From Mesorhizobium huakuii (GTDB taxonomy: Bacteria; Pseudomonadota; Alphaproteobacteria; Rhizobiales; Rhizobiaceae): a stretch of DNA of 64,000 nucleotides. Made by a program: the position numbers and the translations under genes. The notes beneath the pieces are model-generated. The model worked only from the letters and a program-made list of their open reading frames with translations, made no database searches and had not been told where the DNA came from. Shown in pieces: positions 25,711 through 35,400 of this stretch. The stretch covers positions 1-64,000 of the forward strand of contig NZ_BSNY01000057.1 of the NCBI RefSeq assembly GCF_030160235.1, in the 5' to 3' direction. Position 1 is the stretch's first letter. Every line of letters begins with the position of its first letter.

Positions 25711-25775
25711 ATGGCCGAAATTTCATGTGATCACGCGACCGTGTTCGTGTTCTTGCCTTGGTCCGTCCTTATATG

Positions 25776-25786
25776 CTGCACTGCAA
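25776..25786. promoter_or_regulatory. PhaR-like box upstream of the patatin gene
   Basis: CTGCACTGCAA matches CTGC-N3-GCAG except for the last base and lies 72 nt before the patatin ATG, next to AT-rich TTATATG. It resembles the boxes at 20986 and 21007. PhaR binding is inference. Confidence 0.4.
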
Positions 25787-25857
25787 CATAGGCCGTCGAT
25801 AACTGCTTCCTTCAATGACGTTGGGGCAGGTCGGCGCATCAGGACGACAGGAACGCC

Positions 25858-26988
25858 ATGACGAAGAACGGCAAGGCGGAGGAAAGCAAGAAGATCAACA
25901 TCGCGCTTCAGGGCGGCGGCTCGCATGGCGCCTTTTCCTGGGGCGTGCTCGACAGGCTGCTGGAGGACGGCAGGCTGGAGATATCGGCGGTTTCCGGCAC
26001 CAGCGCCGGCGCCATGAACGCCGTGGCGCTGGCCGATGGATTTGTGCGTGGCGGGGTCGACGGCGCGCGGCAAAAACTCGACGATTTCTGGCGCGCGGTG
26101 GCGGCAAAAGGCCGATTCAGCCCGGTGCAGCGCATGCCGTGGGACGTCGCCTGGGGCAACTGGTCGATCGAGAACACGCCTGGCTATGTGTTCTTCGACA
26201 CCATGTCGCGGGTGTTCTCGCCCTATGTCGCCAACCCTCTCGGCCTCAATCCGCTGCGCGACGTCGTGGCGCAGGAGATCGATTTCAGCAATGTACGCGC
26301 CTGCAAGTCGATGGAGCTGTTCATTTCCGCCACCAATGTCGAGACCGGGCAGTTGCGGGTGTTTTCCGATGGCGAGATCGACCTCGACACGGTGATGGCC
26401 TCGGCCTGCCTGCCGCAGCTGTTCCGCGCCGTCGAGATCAAGGGCGTGCCCTATTGGGATGGCGGCTATGGCGGCAACCCGGCGCTCTATCCGTTCTTCA
26501 AGACGGCGGCGACCGAGGATGTGCTGCTGGTGCAGATCAATCCGGTGGTGCGCGAGGGGACGCCCAGGAGTGCAAACGAGATCCAGAACCGGATCGACGA
26601 GATCACTTTCAATGCCGGGCTGCTGCGCGAATTCCGCTCGATCGCCTTCGTCAAGGAACTGATCGCCGCCGGCCGGCTGCCGCATGGCGAGTACCGCGAC
26701 ATCCGCATGCACCGCATCGATGCCGACGAGGCGTTCAAGGACCTGTCGGCCTCATCCAAGGTCAATGCCGAATGGGCCTTCCTGAGCTATCTCAGAGATC
26801 TTGGCCGCACAGCCGCCAGCGACTGGCTGGAAGAAAACTACGACGCCGTCGGCCTGCGGCCGACGCTCGATCTCTCCGGCGAACTCGATGACGGTTTCAA
26901 GCCTGTGCACGGCCCCGCGCCCGGCCGGCGGGTCAAGGAATTCCTCGCGGTACGCAAGAACCCGGAAGCCGAGCGCCGCCGGGCCTGA
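25858..26988 (+). CDS. Patatin-like phospholipase family protein
   Basis: The 376-residue protein has the patatin oxyanion loop LQGGGSHGAFSWG (residues about 16-28), the nucleophile elbow GTSAG with Ser, and the catalytic dyad partner DGGYGGNP (WDGGYGGNPALYP). There is no signal peptide, so it is likely cytosolic or membrane-associated. Members hydrolyse phospholipids or other acyl esters. Some intracellular PHB depolymerases also have patatin-like folds, and a PhaR-like box lies upstream, so a link to PHB metabolism is possible but unproven. It is preceded by a terminator and has its own promoter region. Confidence 0.88.
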   Translation: MTKNGKAEESKKINIALQGGGSHGAFSWGVLDRLLEDGRLEISAVSGTSAGAMNAVALADGFVRGGVDGARQKLDDFWRAVAAKGRFSPVQRMPWDVAWGNWSIENTPGYVFFDTMSRVFSPYVANPLGLNPLRDVVAQEIDFSNVRACKSMELFISATNVETGQLRVFSDGEIDLDTVMASACLPQLFRAVEIKGVPYWDGGYGGNPALYPFFKTAATEDVLLVQINPVVREGTPRSANEIQNRIDEITFNAGLLREFRSIAFVKELIAAGRLPHGEYRDIRMHRIDADEAFKDLSASSKVNAEWAFLSYLRDLGRTAASDWLEENYDAVGLRPTLDLSGELDDGFKPVHGPAPGRRVKEFLAVRKNPEAERRRA

Positions 26989-27012
26989 GCGGAACCCCGA
27001 CACAGCCCGGCT

Positions 27013-27612
27013 TCATCCGGCTTTCAGCGCCAGGTCGATCACCTTGATCAGCGCGGCGGCCGCCTGCCGCTGCGCCTCGGGATCGCTGATCCGCGCCTTC
27101 ATGCCTTCCAGCCCATCGAGCAGCATGTCGGCAAGCAACTGCGTCGACAGGCCCCTGGCAGCCAGATCGACGCCGTTCCTCGCCGCTTCGCCATGGATCG
27201 CGGCGGCGATATGTGCGACAAGGGCGCCGCGCCAGCATCCGACCAGATCGCCGAGGCTCGATTTCATGTCCAGCAATTCGGCGCCATGAGGCGAGGCAAC
27301 GACGGCGCGCATCATCGAGATGAAGGCCTCGTCGATGGCTAGCGTCATGCGCTCGGTGAAAGCCCCTTCGCCGGCCAGGGCCATTTTTGCCGCCGCGACC
27401 GAGCGCGACAGCACCATCATGGCGATGGCGCGGAAAATGTCGGTCTTGTTCTTGAACTGAAGATAAAGCGCCGGACGCGACATGTCGGCGGCGCGGGCGA
27501 TGTCGTCCATGGTGGTGCGCGAAAAGCCATAGGCCAAAAACACCTTCATCGCGCCATCCAGGATACGGACGCGTTTGGGGTCGATGGAGGCGATGTCTTC
27601 GTTCTGATTCAT
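27013..27612 (-). CDS. TetR/AcrR family transcriptional regulator
   Basis: The 199-residue protein has an N-terminal TetR HTH (ILDGAMKVFLAYGFSRTTMDDIARAADMSRPALYLQFKNK split over the usual helices, residues 17-56). A helical ligand-binding domain follows with no recognisable specificity. It is divergent from the molybdenum hydroxylase genes. A 9-9-9 palindrome lies in the gap, making it the likely repressor of that operon and of itself. The inducer is presumably an aromatic or aldehyde substrate of the hydroxylase, which is inference. Confidence 0.9.
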   Translation of the reverse strand: MNQNEDIASIDPKRVRILDGAMKVFLAYGFSRTTMDDIARAADMSRPALYLQFKNKTDIFRAIAMMVLSRSVAAAKMALAGEGAFTERMTLAIDEAFISMMRAVVASPHGAELLDMKSSLGDLVGCWRGALVAHIAAAIHGEAARNGVDLAARGLSTQLLADMLLDGLEGMKARISDPEAQRQAAAALIKVIDLALKAG

Positions 27613-27639
27613 GGAGTGACATTATCCTGCAAAATCTCA

Positions 27640-27666
27640 ATTGACAAAATGACGGAATTTGTCAAT
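27640..27666. promoter_or_regulatory. TetR-type operator in the regulator/hydroxylase divergent gap
   Basis: Perfect arms ATTGACAAA (27640-27648) and TTTGTCAAT (27658-27666) flank a 9-bp centre. Each arm contains a TTGACA -35-like element, one on each strand, so a bound repressor would cover both divergent promoters. It lies 28 nt from the regulator ATG and 71 nt from the first hydroxylase gene. Confidence 0.78.
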
Positions 27667-27736
27667 CTGTTTGAAGGTGAAGCGACCCAAGGGGACGTTT
27701 CGCCCTCGGGCTGTGGACGACAACAAAGGGTATCCC

Positions 27737-28198
27737 ATGCGCCTCACCGTCGACGGGCAGTCATTCGACATCGACGCCGATCCGGACATGCCGTTGCTGT
27801 GGGCGCTGCGCGATCTGATCGGCAAGACCGGACCGAAGTTCGGCTGCGGCATCGCCGCATGCGGCGCTTGCACCGTGCATGTCGATGGTCAGCCGGTACG
27901 CTCCTGCTCGCTTCCGGTCGGCCAGGTCAGTGGCGCTGTCACCACCATCGAGGGCATCGGCACGGCGGACAGGCTGCATCCTGTGCAGCAGGCATGGCTG
28001 GAGGAACAGGTCGCGCAATGCGGCTACTGCCAGGCCGGCCAGATCATGAGCGCGGTGGCGCTGCTCGACGAGGTCGCCGACCCGAGCGACGCCGATATCG
28101 ACAACGCCATGGGCGGCAATCTCTGCCGCTGCGGCACCTACCCGAAGATCCGCGCGGCCATCAGGAAGGCCGCGGCGCTCAAGACGGCGGGGCTCTGA
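27737..28198 (+). CDS. (2Fe-2S)-binding subunit of a xanthine dehydrogenase-family molybdenum hydroxylase
   Basis: The 153-residue subunit binds two [2Fe-2S] clusters. The plant-type cluster is seen in [23 protein letters not shown] (cysteines about 39-62). The second, alpha-helical cluster is in CGYCQAGQ and [11 protein letters not shown]. It passes electrons from the molybdenum subunit. It has the IorA (isoquinoline 1-oxidoreductase alpha) arrangement, with no FAD subunit encoded nearby. The ATG follows AAAGGG. It is the first gene of a three-gene operon controlled from a TetR-type operator; the next gene starts 2 nt after its stop. Confidence 0.93.
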   Translation: MRLTVDGQSFDIDADPDMPLLWALRDLIGKTGPKFGCGIAACGACTVHVDGQPVRSCSLPVGQVSGAVTTIEGIGTADRLHPVQQAWLEEQVAQCGYCQAGQIMSAVALLDEVADPSDADIDNAMGGNLCRCGTYPKIRAAIRKAAALKTAGL

Positions 28199-28200
28199 AC

Positions 28201-30474
28201 ATGGCCAGTGTCGGAAAGATCGCCCGCCGCACGTTCCTGATCGGCGCGGCCGCCGTCGCGGGCGGCGTTGCCGTCGGCTACTACTCTTATCGCAAACCGT
28301 TTCCGAACCCGCTCGAGACCGATCTCGGCAAGGGCGAGGCGACCTTCAACCCCTATGTGAAGATCGGCGCCGACAACACCATCACCATCGTCGCGCCGCG
28401 CGCCGAGATGGGGCAAGGCATCTCGACGACGCTCGCCGTCATGGTCGCCGAAGAACTCGATGTCGGCCTAGAACAGGTCAAGGTCGAGCATGGCCCGGCC
28501 TCCTATGCCTATTACAACGCGGCGATCCTCGAAGAAGGCGGTCCATTCGCCTTCTTCGACGAGAGCATGACCGCGCAGGCGGTGCGCTCGGGTCTCGGTG
28601 TGGTCGGCAAGTTCCTTGCTCTCCAGGTCACCGGCGGCTCGGCTTCGGCGCGCGACGGTTTCGACAAGATGCGCCAGGCGGGCGCCGCAGCACGGCATCT
28701 GCTGATCGCGGCGGCGGCGCAGAAACTCGGCGTTGCCGCCGCCGATCTGGAAACGGCCAATGGCTCGATTGTCCACAAAGCGTCGGGCAAGTCGCTGACC
28801 TATGGGGCGGTTGCGGCGGCTGCCGCGGCAATCGCGCCGCCGGCCGAAGTCAGGCTCAGGGACCGAGCCGACTGGAAACTGCTGGGAAAGCCGCAGAAGC
28901 GCATCGACATGCTGGCCAAGGTCACCGGGGCGCCGATCTTCGGCATCGATGTCAGGCTGCCGGACATGCTCTACGGCACGGTGAAGATGAGCCCGCGCTT
29001 CTGGGCCAGGCCAGTCAAGGCGGATCTCGCCAAAGCCGAGAAAATGCCCGGCGTGGTCAAGATCGTGCCGCTCGAGACGAATTACGGCCACGGCTTCGGC
29101 ATCATCGCGCAAAACACCTGGGCGGCCTTCAAGGCGGCCGATGCCATCGACGTCCAGTGGGCGGATCCCGAATATCCGCTCGGCAGCGCCGCCATATCGG
29201 AGGTGCTGAAGCAGGCGCTCGGCACAAAGGGCTCGGTGATGCGCAACAATGGCGATGTCGATACCGCCTTCGCCGACGCGCCGCGCGAAAGGGTGATCGA
29301 GGCGGACTATGCGGTGCCCTATCTGGCGCATGCAACGATGGAGCCGATGAACGCCACGGCGCGGTTCAGCGATGGCGCGCTCGACATCTGGTGCGGCAAC
29401 CAGGCGCCGACCCTGGTGCGGCAGCTTTGCGCCAACGCGGTCGGCATCGGGCACGACAAGGTCACCGTGCACACCACCTTCATGGGCGGCGGTTTCGGTC
29501 GCCGCGTCGAGATGGACTACGCGCTGTTCGCCGCGCTGATGGCGAAGGAGACAGGTGGGCGTCCGGTCAAGGTGACCTGGACGCGCGAGGAAGACATGCG
29601 CCACGATGCCTACCGGCCGGCCGCGGTCGGCAAGTTCCAGGCGCGGCTCGGCGACGACGGCATGCCGGTCGCCGTCGACATGAGGATCGCCTCGCCATCG
29701 ATGATAGCCAGCACCTTGCGCCGGCTGTTCCCCTCGATATCGCCGATTGGACCCGACAAAAGCATCGTCGACGGCGCCTATGACCAGCCCTACACCATCC
29801 CTGACTATCGGGTGAGCGGTGTCGCCGCCCCTGTCTCGATTCCCGCCGGCGCCTGGCGCTCGGTCGGCAGTTCGATCAACGGCTTCTTCCACGAGGGCTT
29901 CATGGACGAGATTGCCGCCGCCGGGAAAGTCGATCCGATCGAGATGCGCAAGAAATTGATGGCCGCCTATCCCCCGGCGGTGAAAGTCGTCGAGAAGGTC
30001 GCCGCGATGGCGAAATGGGGCGAGGCACTGCCCGCCGGCAAGGCCAAGGGCATGGCCTTCACGCTGTCTTTCGGCAGTTGGGTCGGCGAGATCGTCCAGG
30101 TGGCGGACACGCCGGCCGGCATCCGCGTCGAGAAGGTGTGGATCGCCGCCGATGTCGGCACAGCGCTCGATCCGGGCATCATCGAGGCACAGCTGATTTC
30201 CGGCGCCATCTATGGCCTGTCGGCGGCAATGGGACAGCAGATCACCTTCGCCGACGGCATGGTCGAGCAGTCGAACTTCCACGATTTCGACGCCATGCGG
30301 ATCTTTCAGTGCCCGGTCTTCGAAGTCGCCATCCTGGAGAATTTCCACAAGATGGGCGGCGTCGGCGAGGTTGGCACTCCGCCGGCGGCACCGGCGCTGG
30401 CCAATGCCATCTTCGCGCTTACCGGCAAGCGCATCCGCACGCTGCCGCTGTCGACGACGGTGGCCTTCGCATGA
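28201..30474 (+). CDS. Molybdopterin-binding subunit, IorB-like (xanthine dehydrogenase family), Tat-exported
   Basis: The 757-residue large subunit begins with a twin-arginine signal (KIARRTFLIGAAAVAGG), so the complex is probably periplasmic. Family signatures include VAPRAEMGQGISTTLAVMVAEELD, HATMEPMNATA, TFMGGGFGRRVEMDY (Moco-binding), and the C-terminal GGVGEVGTPPAAPALANAI, which contains the catalytic-glutamate region. IorB-type enzymes hydroxylate N-heterocycles or oxidise aldehydes, passing electrons through the 2Fe-2S subunit to a cytochrome c. The real substrate is unknown. It overlaps the cytochrome gene by ATGA. Confidence 0.92.
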   Translation: MASVGKIARRTFLIGAAAVAGGVAVGYYSYRKPFPNPLETDLGKGEATFNPYVKIGADNTITIVAPRAEMGQGISTTLAVMVAEELDVGLEQVKVEHGPASYAYYNAAILEEGGPFAFFDESMTAQAVRSGLGVVGKFLALQVTGGSASARDGFDKMRQAGAAARHLLIAAAAQKLGVAAADLETANGSIVHKASGKSLTYGAVAAAAAAIAPPAEVRLRDRADWKLLGKPQKRIDMLAKVTGAPIFGIDVRLPDMLYGTVKMSPRFWARPVKADLAKAEKMPGVVKIVPLETNYGHGFGIIAQNTWAAFKAADAIDVQWADPEYPLGSAAISEVLKQALGTKGSVMRNNGDVDTAFADAPRERVIEADYAVPYLAHATMEPMNATARFSDGALDIWCGNQAPTLVRQLCANAVGIGHDKVTVHTTFMGGGFGRRVEMDYALFAALMAKETGGRPVKVTWTREEDMRHDAYRPAAVGKFQARLGDDGMPVAVDMRIASPSMIASTLRRLFPSISPIGPDKSIVDGAYDQPYTIPDYRVSGVAAPVSIPAGAWRSVGSSINGFFHEGFMDEIAAAGKVDPIEMRKKLMAAYPPAVKVVEKVAAMAKWGEALPAGKAKGMAFTLSFGSWVGEIVQVADTPAGIRVEKVWIAADVGTALDPGIIEAQLISGAIYGLSAAMGQQITFADGMVEQSNFHDFDAMRIFQCPVFEVAILENFHKMGGVGEVGTPPAAPALANAIFALTGKRIRTLPLSTTVAFA

Positions 30475-31076
30475 AGAAGCTCCTCATCATGCTGACGCCT
30501 GCTGCCATCATGTTTTCGGCGGCGCCTTCCGCAATCGCACAGGAGAGCAAGACATCGCCAAGCCCGACGGTCGACATGGCCAAGGGCCTGTCCGAATGGG
30601 ACAAGATCTATGCGGTGTTCTCACATCCGCGCTGCGCCGATTGTCATGTCGCGGACGACTGGCCGCGCTGGTCGGGTGCGCATTATGGCGGTACGCGTGT
30701 GCACGCCTTCAACGTCCAGCGCGGCACCGACGGATCGGGCTTCGGCAATCCGGGCCTGCGCTGCACGACATGCCATTTCTCCAGCAATTCCAATGCATTG
30801 CATGGACCGCCCGGCACCGAGGGCTGGCATCTGGCGCCGGCCGAGATGGCCTGGTTCGGCAAATCCTCGGCCGAAATCTGCGCCCAGATCAAGGATCCGG
30901 CGCGCAATGGCGACCGCAAATTGGCTGATGTCGCGCTGCATGTCCGCGACGATAAACTTGTCGCCTGGGGCTGGGCGCCGGGCTCGGATCGTGAGCCGGC
31001 TCCGGGCTCGGCCGAAGCGACCTATCAAGCGATCGAAAACTGGATGTCGGCGGGCTCACCTTGCCCGATGCCGTAA
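30471..31076 (+). CDS. Dihaem c-type cytochrome-like subunit of the molybdenum hydroxylase
   Basis: The 201-residue protein has a signal peptide (LLIMLTPAAIMFSAAPSAIA) and two CxxCH haem motifs: CADCH near residue 55 and CTTCH near 100. Exported location and two haems fit an electron acceptor for the Tat-exported hydroxylase. Its start codon overlaps the stop of the large subunit, confirming one operon. Length and pattern differ from typical three-haem alcohol/aldehyde dehydrogenase cytochromes. The operon ends here; a PhaR-like palindrome and promoter region follow. Confidence 0.8.
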   Translation: MKKLLIMLTPAAIMFSAAPSAIAQESKTSPSPTVDMAKGLSEWDKIYAVFSHPRCADCHVADDWPRWSGAHYGGTRVHAFNVQRGTDGSGFGNPGLRCTTCHFSSNSNALHGPPGTEGWHLAPAEMAWFGKSSAEICAQIKDPARNGDRKLADVALHVRDDKLVAWGWAPGSDREPAPGSAEATYQAIENWMSAGSPCPMP

Positions 31077-31101
31077 TGGTCTTGCAACTTTAAGGCTATA
31101 T

Positions 31102-31112
31102 TGCAGTGCAAC
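31102..31112. promoter_or_regulatory. Palindrome TTGCAGTGCAA upstream of the RND efflux genes
   Basis: The TTGCA-G-TGCAA palindrome lies about 120 nt before the adaptor gene. It resembles the other PhaR-like boxes (TGC-N3-GCA core). A partial direct repeat TTGCAACTTT lies just upstream at 31083-31092. The ligand is unknown; a regulator of the efflux genes is equally likely. Confidence 0.35.
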
Positions 31113-31230
31113 TTTGATGTAGAAGCGCGCTCGCCTATCACGGCAATTTGAACACGGTCAGGCGCGCACCCATATCGGCGACGCGCCCGCGTCATGAAGG
31201 CGCGGTGCTGGCCGAACCCGCAGTGGAAAA

Positions 31231-32412
31231 ATGACGATGCCTAAAATCAGGTTTCACAAGCTTGCAGCCATTGTTGTGCTCATCGGTTTCACGGCGTGGA
31301 TGGCGACAGGCGAATTCTCATCGGTCGGCAGCGTAGCGGCCAACAAGGCCAAGGCAGCCGAAGTCGAGCAAGGCAAGGCGCCGGACGCGAGCAAACCGAA
31401 GCCGGCAGAAGCCGAACCGAAGGCTCCGTTGCGCACCGTTGCCGTGGTGACACCGCCGCGCAAGACCTATGCGCGCGCCATCCGCATTTCCGGCCTGACC
31501 GAGGCCGACAAGCGCGCGGTTCTTGCAACCCGCGTTGCCGGCGTCATCGACAAGCTGCCGGTCAAGCAAGGCGATCACGTCAAGACCGGTGACCTGGTGC
31601 TGATGCTGGCGGCGGAAGAAAAGATCTCGAATGTCGACAATGCCAAGCAGTTGCTGGTGCAGCGCAAGGCCGAGCTCGATGCCGCCGAACGGCTCGCCAG
31701 GACCGGCAACCTGCCCAAGCTGCAGCTCGACACCGCACGCTCCAACCTGACCCAGGCGCAATCCCTGCTGGATACAGCGCAGGCCGAGCTCGACCGCAAC
31801 GAAGTCAAGGCGCCGTTCGACGGCGTGATCGACCGCGTGCCGGTGGAACTCGGCAGCTCCGTCATGCAGGGCGGCGAGGTGGCCACCATCCTCAAGCTCG
31901 ATCCGGTGATCGCCCGCGGCGAGATCAGCGAGCGCGACCTCGGCTATCTCAAGATCGGCGACAAGGCCAGCGTCCGGCTGGTCAGCGGCCAGACCGTCGA
32001 AGGCACGGTACGCTATATCAGCCGCGACGCGTCGTCGGCGACCCGCACCTTCCGCGTCGAGGTCGCCATTCCCAATGCCGACGGCTCGGTGCCGGCCGGC
32101 ATGACGGCGGAAATCCGGCTCAGCGCGCTGCCGACCGACGCGGTCCTGCTGCCGCGCTCCGTGGTGACGCTGGGCGACAAGGGCGATCTCGGCATCCGCG
32201 CCGTCGGCAAGGACAACAGAGTGGCGTTCTTCCCGATCGATCTGGTCGACGACACGCCGACTGGCCTCGTGCTTGGCGGCATCCCGGCCGATGCCCGCAT
32301 CATCGTCGCCGGCCAGGAGCTGGTGAAGGAAGGCGATGAGGTCAAGCCGGTCGAGGCCGACCAGGCGACCATCAACAAGCTGATCGGCGAAGCCACCGCC
32401 GGGACGCAGTAG
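31231..32412 (+). CDS. Efflux RND transporter, periplasmic adaptor subunit
   Basis: The 393-residue membrane-fusion protein has an N-terminal hydrophobic anchor (LAAIVVLIGFTAWMATG) followed by an Ala/Lys-rich linker. The lipoyl/HlyD domain is seen in VAGVIDKLPVKQGDHVKTGDLVLML and NEVKAPFDGVIDRVPVELGSSVMQGGEVATI. An alpha-hairpin of about 70 residues (AEEKISNVDNAKQLLVQRKAELDAAERLARTG and on) and a beta-barrel (RGEISERDLGYLKIGDKASV) complete the fold. It bridges the RND pump to an outer-membrane channel not encoded here. The permease gene lies 75 nt downstream. Confidence 0.92.
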   Translation: MTMPKIRFHKLAAIVVLIGFTAWMATGEFSSVGSVAANKAKAAEVEQGKAPDASKPKPAEAEPKAPLRTVAVVTPPRKTYARAIRISGLTEADKRAVLATRVAGVIDKLPVKQGDHVKTGDLVLMLAAEEKISNVDNAKQLLVQRKAELDAAERLARTGNLPKLQLDTARSNLTQAQSLLDTAQAELDRNEVKAPFDGVIDRVPVELGSSVMQGGEVATILKLDPVIARGEISERDLGYLKIGDKASVRLVSGQTVEGTVRYISRDASSATRTFRVEVAIPNADGSVPAGMTAEIRLSALPTDAVLLPRSVVTLGDKGDLGIRAVGKDNRVAFFPIDLVDDTPTGLVLGGIPADARIIVAGQELVKEGDEVKPVEADQATINKLIGEATAGTQ

Positions 32413-32487
32413 CGCAGCGACGCCGGCGCCGGGCCTTGCCCGGCGACGTCCGTCCGTTCGCCACTCCCGAAAGCAACAGGCACAGTC

Positions 32488-35400
32488 ATGGATATCGTCA
32501 GACTCGCAATCAACAATGCCCGCCTGACCATCTCGGTCCTGGTCTTCCTGCTTATTGCAGGCTGGGTCGCCTATCAGTCGACGCCGAAGGAAGCGGAACC
32601 CGACGTTCCGATTCCGATGATGTATGTCAGCCTGATCTATCAAGGCATCTCGCCGGAGGATTCCGAGCGCCTTCTGCTGCGGCCGATGGAAAGCAAGCTG
32701 AAGAGCCTGAAGGGCCTCAAGGAAATGCGCTCGGCCGCCTTCCAGGGCGGCGGCTATGTGCTGGTCGAGTTCCAGCCGCAGACCAATCTGGCGACGGCGC
32801 TGCAGGATACGCGCTCCAAGGTGCAGGACGGCAAGGCCGACCTGCCGCAGGCGGCAGAGGAGCCTGTCGTCACCGAGGTCAACATTTCTGAATTCCCGGT
32901 GCTCGTCGTCACACTGTCGGGCGAATTGCCCGAACGCGTGCTGGCCGCCGCCGCGCGCGAACTGCGTGACCGCATCGAGGAGGTGCCCGGCGTTCTCGAA
33001 GGCTCGCTACAGGGCTCCCGCGACGATCTCGTCGAAGTCGTCATCGATCCGATGAAACTGTCTTCCTACGGATTGCAGCTCGACCAGCTGATCGGCGCCG
33101 TCGGCGCTTCCAACAGCCTGGTCGCCGCCGGCAATATCGAGGGCTCGCAAGGCAAATACGCCGTCAAGGTGCCGTCGCTGATCGAGACGCCCGAGGATGT
33201 GGCGGCGCTGCCAGTGGTTGCCGGCCCCAATGCCGTGGTGCAGGCCAAGGACATCGCGACGATCCGCTCGACCTTCGCGGACGCCACGACGATCACGCGC
33301 CTCAACGGCAAGCCGGCCATCGCCATCGAGGTCAAGAAGCGCATCGGCGCCAATCTGATCGACACGCTCACCAAGGTGCGGGCAGTGTCCGATGCCTTCG
33401 TCAAGACCATGCCCGAGGGGATGCACGTCACCTACACGCAGGACAAGTCGGTCTTCGTCAACCAGCTGCTGGGTGACCTGCAGAACCACGTGATGATCGC
33501 CGTCATCCTGGTCTTCATCGTCATCCTCTACGCGCTGTCCGGCCGTGCCTCGCTGCTCATCGGCCTGGCCATTCCGTCATCCTTCCTGATCGGCATCCTG
33601 CTCCTGGCGATGATGGGCTACACGATCAACATGATCGTGCTGTTCAGCCTCATACTGGCGGTCGGCATGCTGGTCGACGACGCCATCATCGTCACCGAGT
33701 TCGCCGAACGGCGCATGAGCGAGGGCATGCCGAAGCAGGAAGCCTTCGCGCTTGCCGCCAAGCGCATGGCAGGCCCGGTCATCGCGGCGACGATGACGCG
33801 TATCGCCGCCTTCTCGCCGCTGCTGTTCTGGCCGGGCATCATCGGCGACTTCATGAAGTACATGCCGATCACGTTGATCGTCACGCTCTCGGCGTCGATG
33901 CTCTATGCGCTGGTCTTCGCACCGACGCTTGGCGCGATCTTCGCCAAGGCGCCTCAGCATCATGAGGATGGCAATCGCGACGGCTGGTACATGGCTGTCG
34001 TCAAGCAGGCGGTGCGCTTCCCCATCACCGTGATGGTGCTGACCGTCATGTTGCTGGTGGGCATCTTCGTTGGTTATTCGAAGTATGGCGCCGGCGTCGA
34101 GTTCTTCCCGAGCGTGGAGCCCGACTACGGCCTGCTCTATGTGCATGCCCGCGGCAATCTTTCGCTGGCGGAAATGGACACGGCGACAAAGATCGCCGAA
34201 AACCGGCTGCTCGGCTGGCCGGGCCTCAAGTCGGTCTACACCCGCGTCGGCAAGTCCCAGGGCGGCGGCCAGGACGTGCCCGAGGATGTCGTCGGCGTCA
34301 TTCAGTACGAATTCATCGACTGGCGCGAGCGCAAATCGGCGAACCAGATCCTGAACGATCTGCGCGGCGTCATGGCTGGTATTCCCGGCGTCGACGTCGA
34401 GGTGCGCGTGCCGGAAGCCGGCCCGCCGACCGGCAAGCCGATCCAGATCAGGCTTTCGGCCGTTGACCCCAAGGGATTGGACGAGAAGGCGCGTGCGGTC
34501 GCGGCGCGCATCGCCAAGGTGCCCGGCGTCATCGACATTTCCGACGGCTTGCCGCCGCCCGGCGTCGACTGGGCGCTCGAGGTCGATCGCGCCAAGGCAG
34601 CGCAATACGGCATCAGCCCGACTTCGGTCGGGACAGTGGTGCAGCTCGTCACCAACGGCCTGAAGCTGTCGGAATACCGGCCCGCCGGCGCCGACAAGGC
34701 GGTCGACATCCGGCTGCGCCTGCCGGAGGACCGGCGTACGCTGTCGACGCTCGACGAGCTCAGGGTGCAGACCTCGCAGGGTTCGGTGCCGATTTCGAAC
34801 TTCGTCGTCCGCAAGGCCAAGCCAAGCGTCGGCATCCTCAACCGCATCGATGGCGCCCGCACCGTTGTGGTGCAGGCCAATGTCACCGCCGGCACGCAGG
34901 TCGCCGCCGTTCAGCAGGAGGTCACCCAGGCCGTCGCCGACATGAATCTCGGCAGCGGCATCCGCTGGAAGCTGGCCGGCTCGAACGAGGACAGCGCCGA
35001 AGCCAGCGCCTTCCTCAGCAAGGCTTTCGGTGCGGCGATCTTCCTGATCTTCCTGGTGCTTTTGGCGCAGTTCAACAAGTTCACCAGCGTCTGGCTGGTG
35101 CTTTCCTGCGTGGTCATGGCGACGATCGGCGTGTTCCTCGGGCTGCTGATAACAGGCGAGACGTTCGGCATCGTCATGTCGGGCATCGGCGTCATCGCGC
35201 TGGCCGGCGTAGTGGTGAACAACAACATCGTGCTGATCGACACCTATGACCGGCTGCGCGAAGAGGGCTGGGACAAGATGGATGCGGTGCTGCAGACCTG
35301 CCGCGAGCGTGCGCGACCGGTGGTGCTGACGGCGGTGTCTGCCATCCTCGGCGTGCTGCCGATCGCCTTCGGCCTCGGGCTGGAAATCTTCCATCACGAG

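Noticed and set aside
28468-30348. Minus-strand 626-codon frame across the molybdopterin subunit
   Set aside because: Antisense shadow; the plus-strand frame has a Tat signal and Moco motifs.
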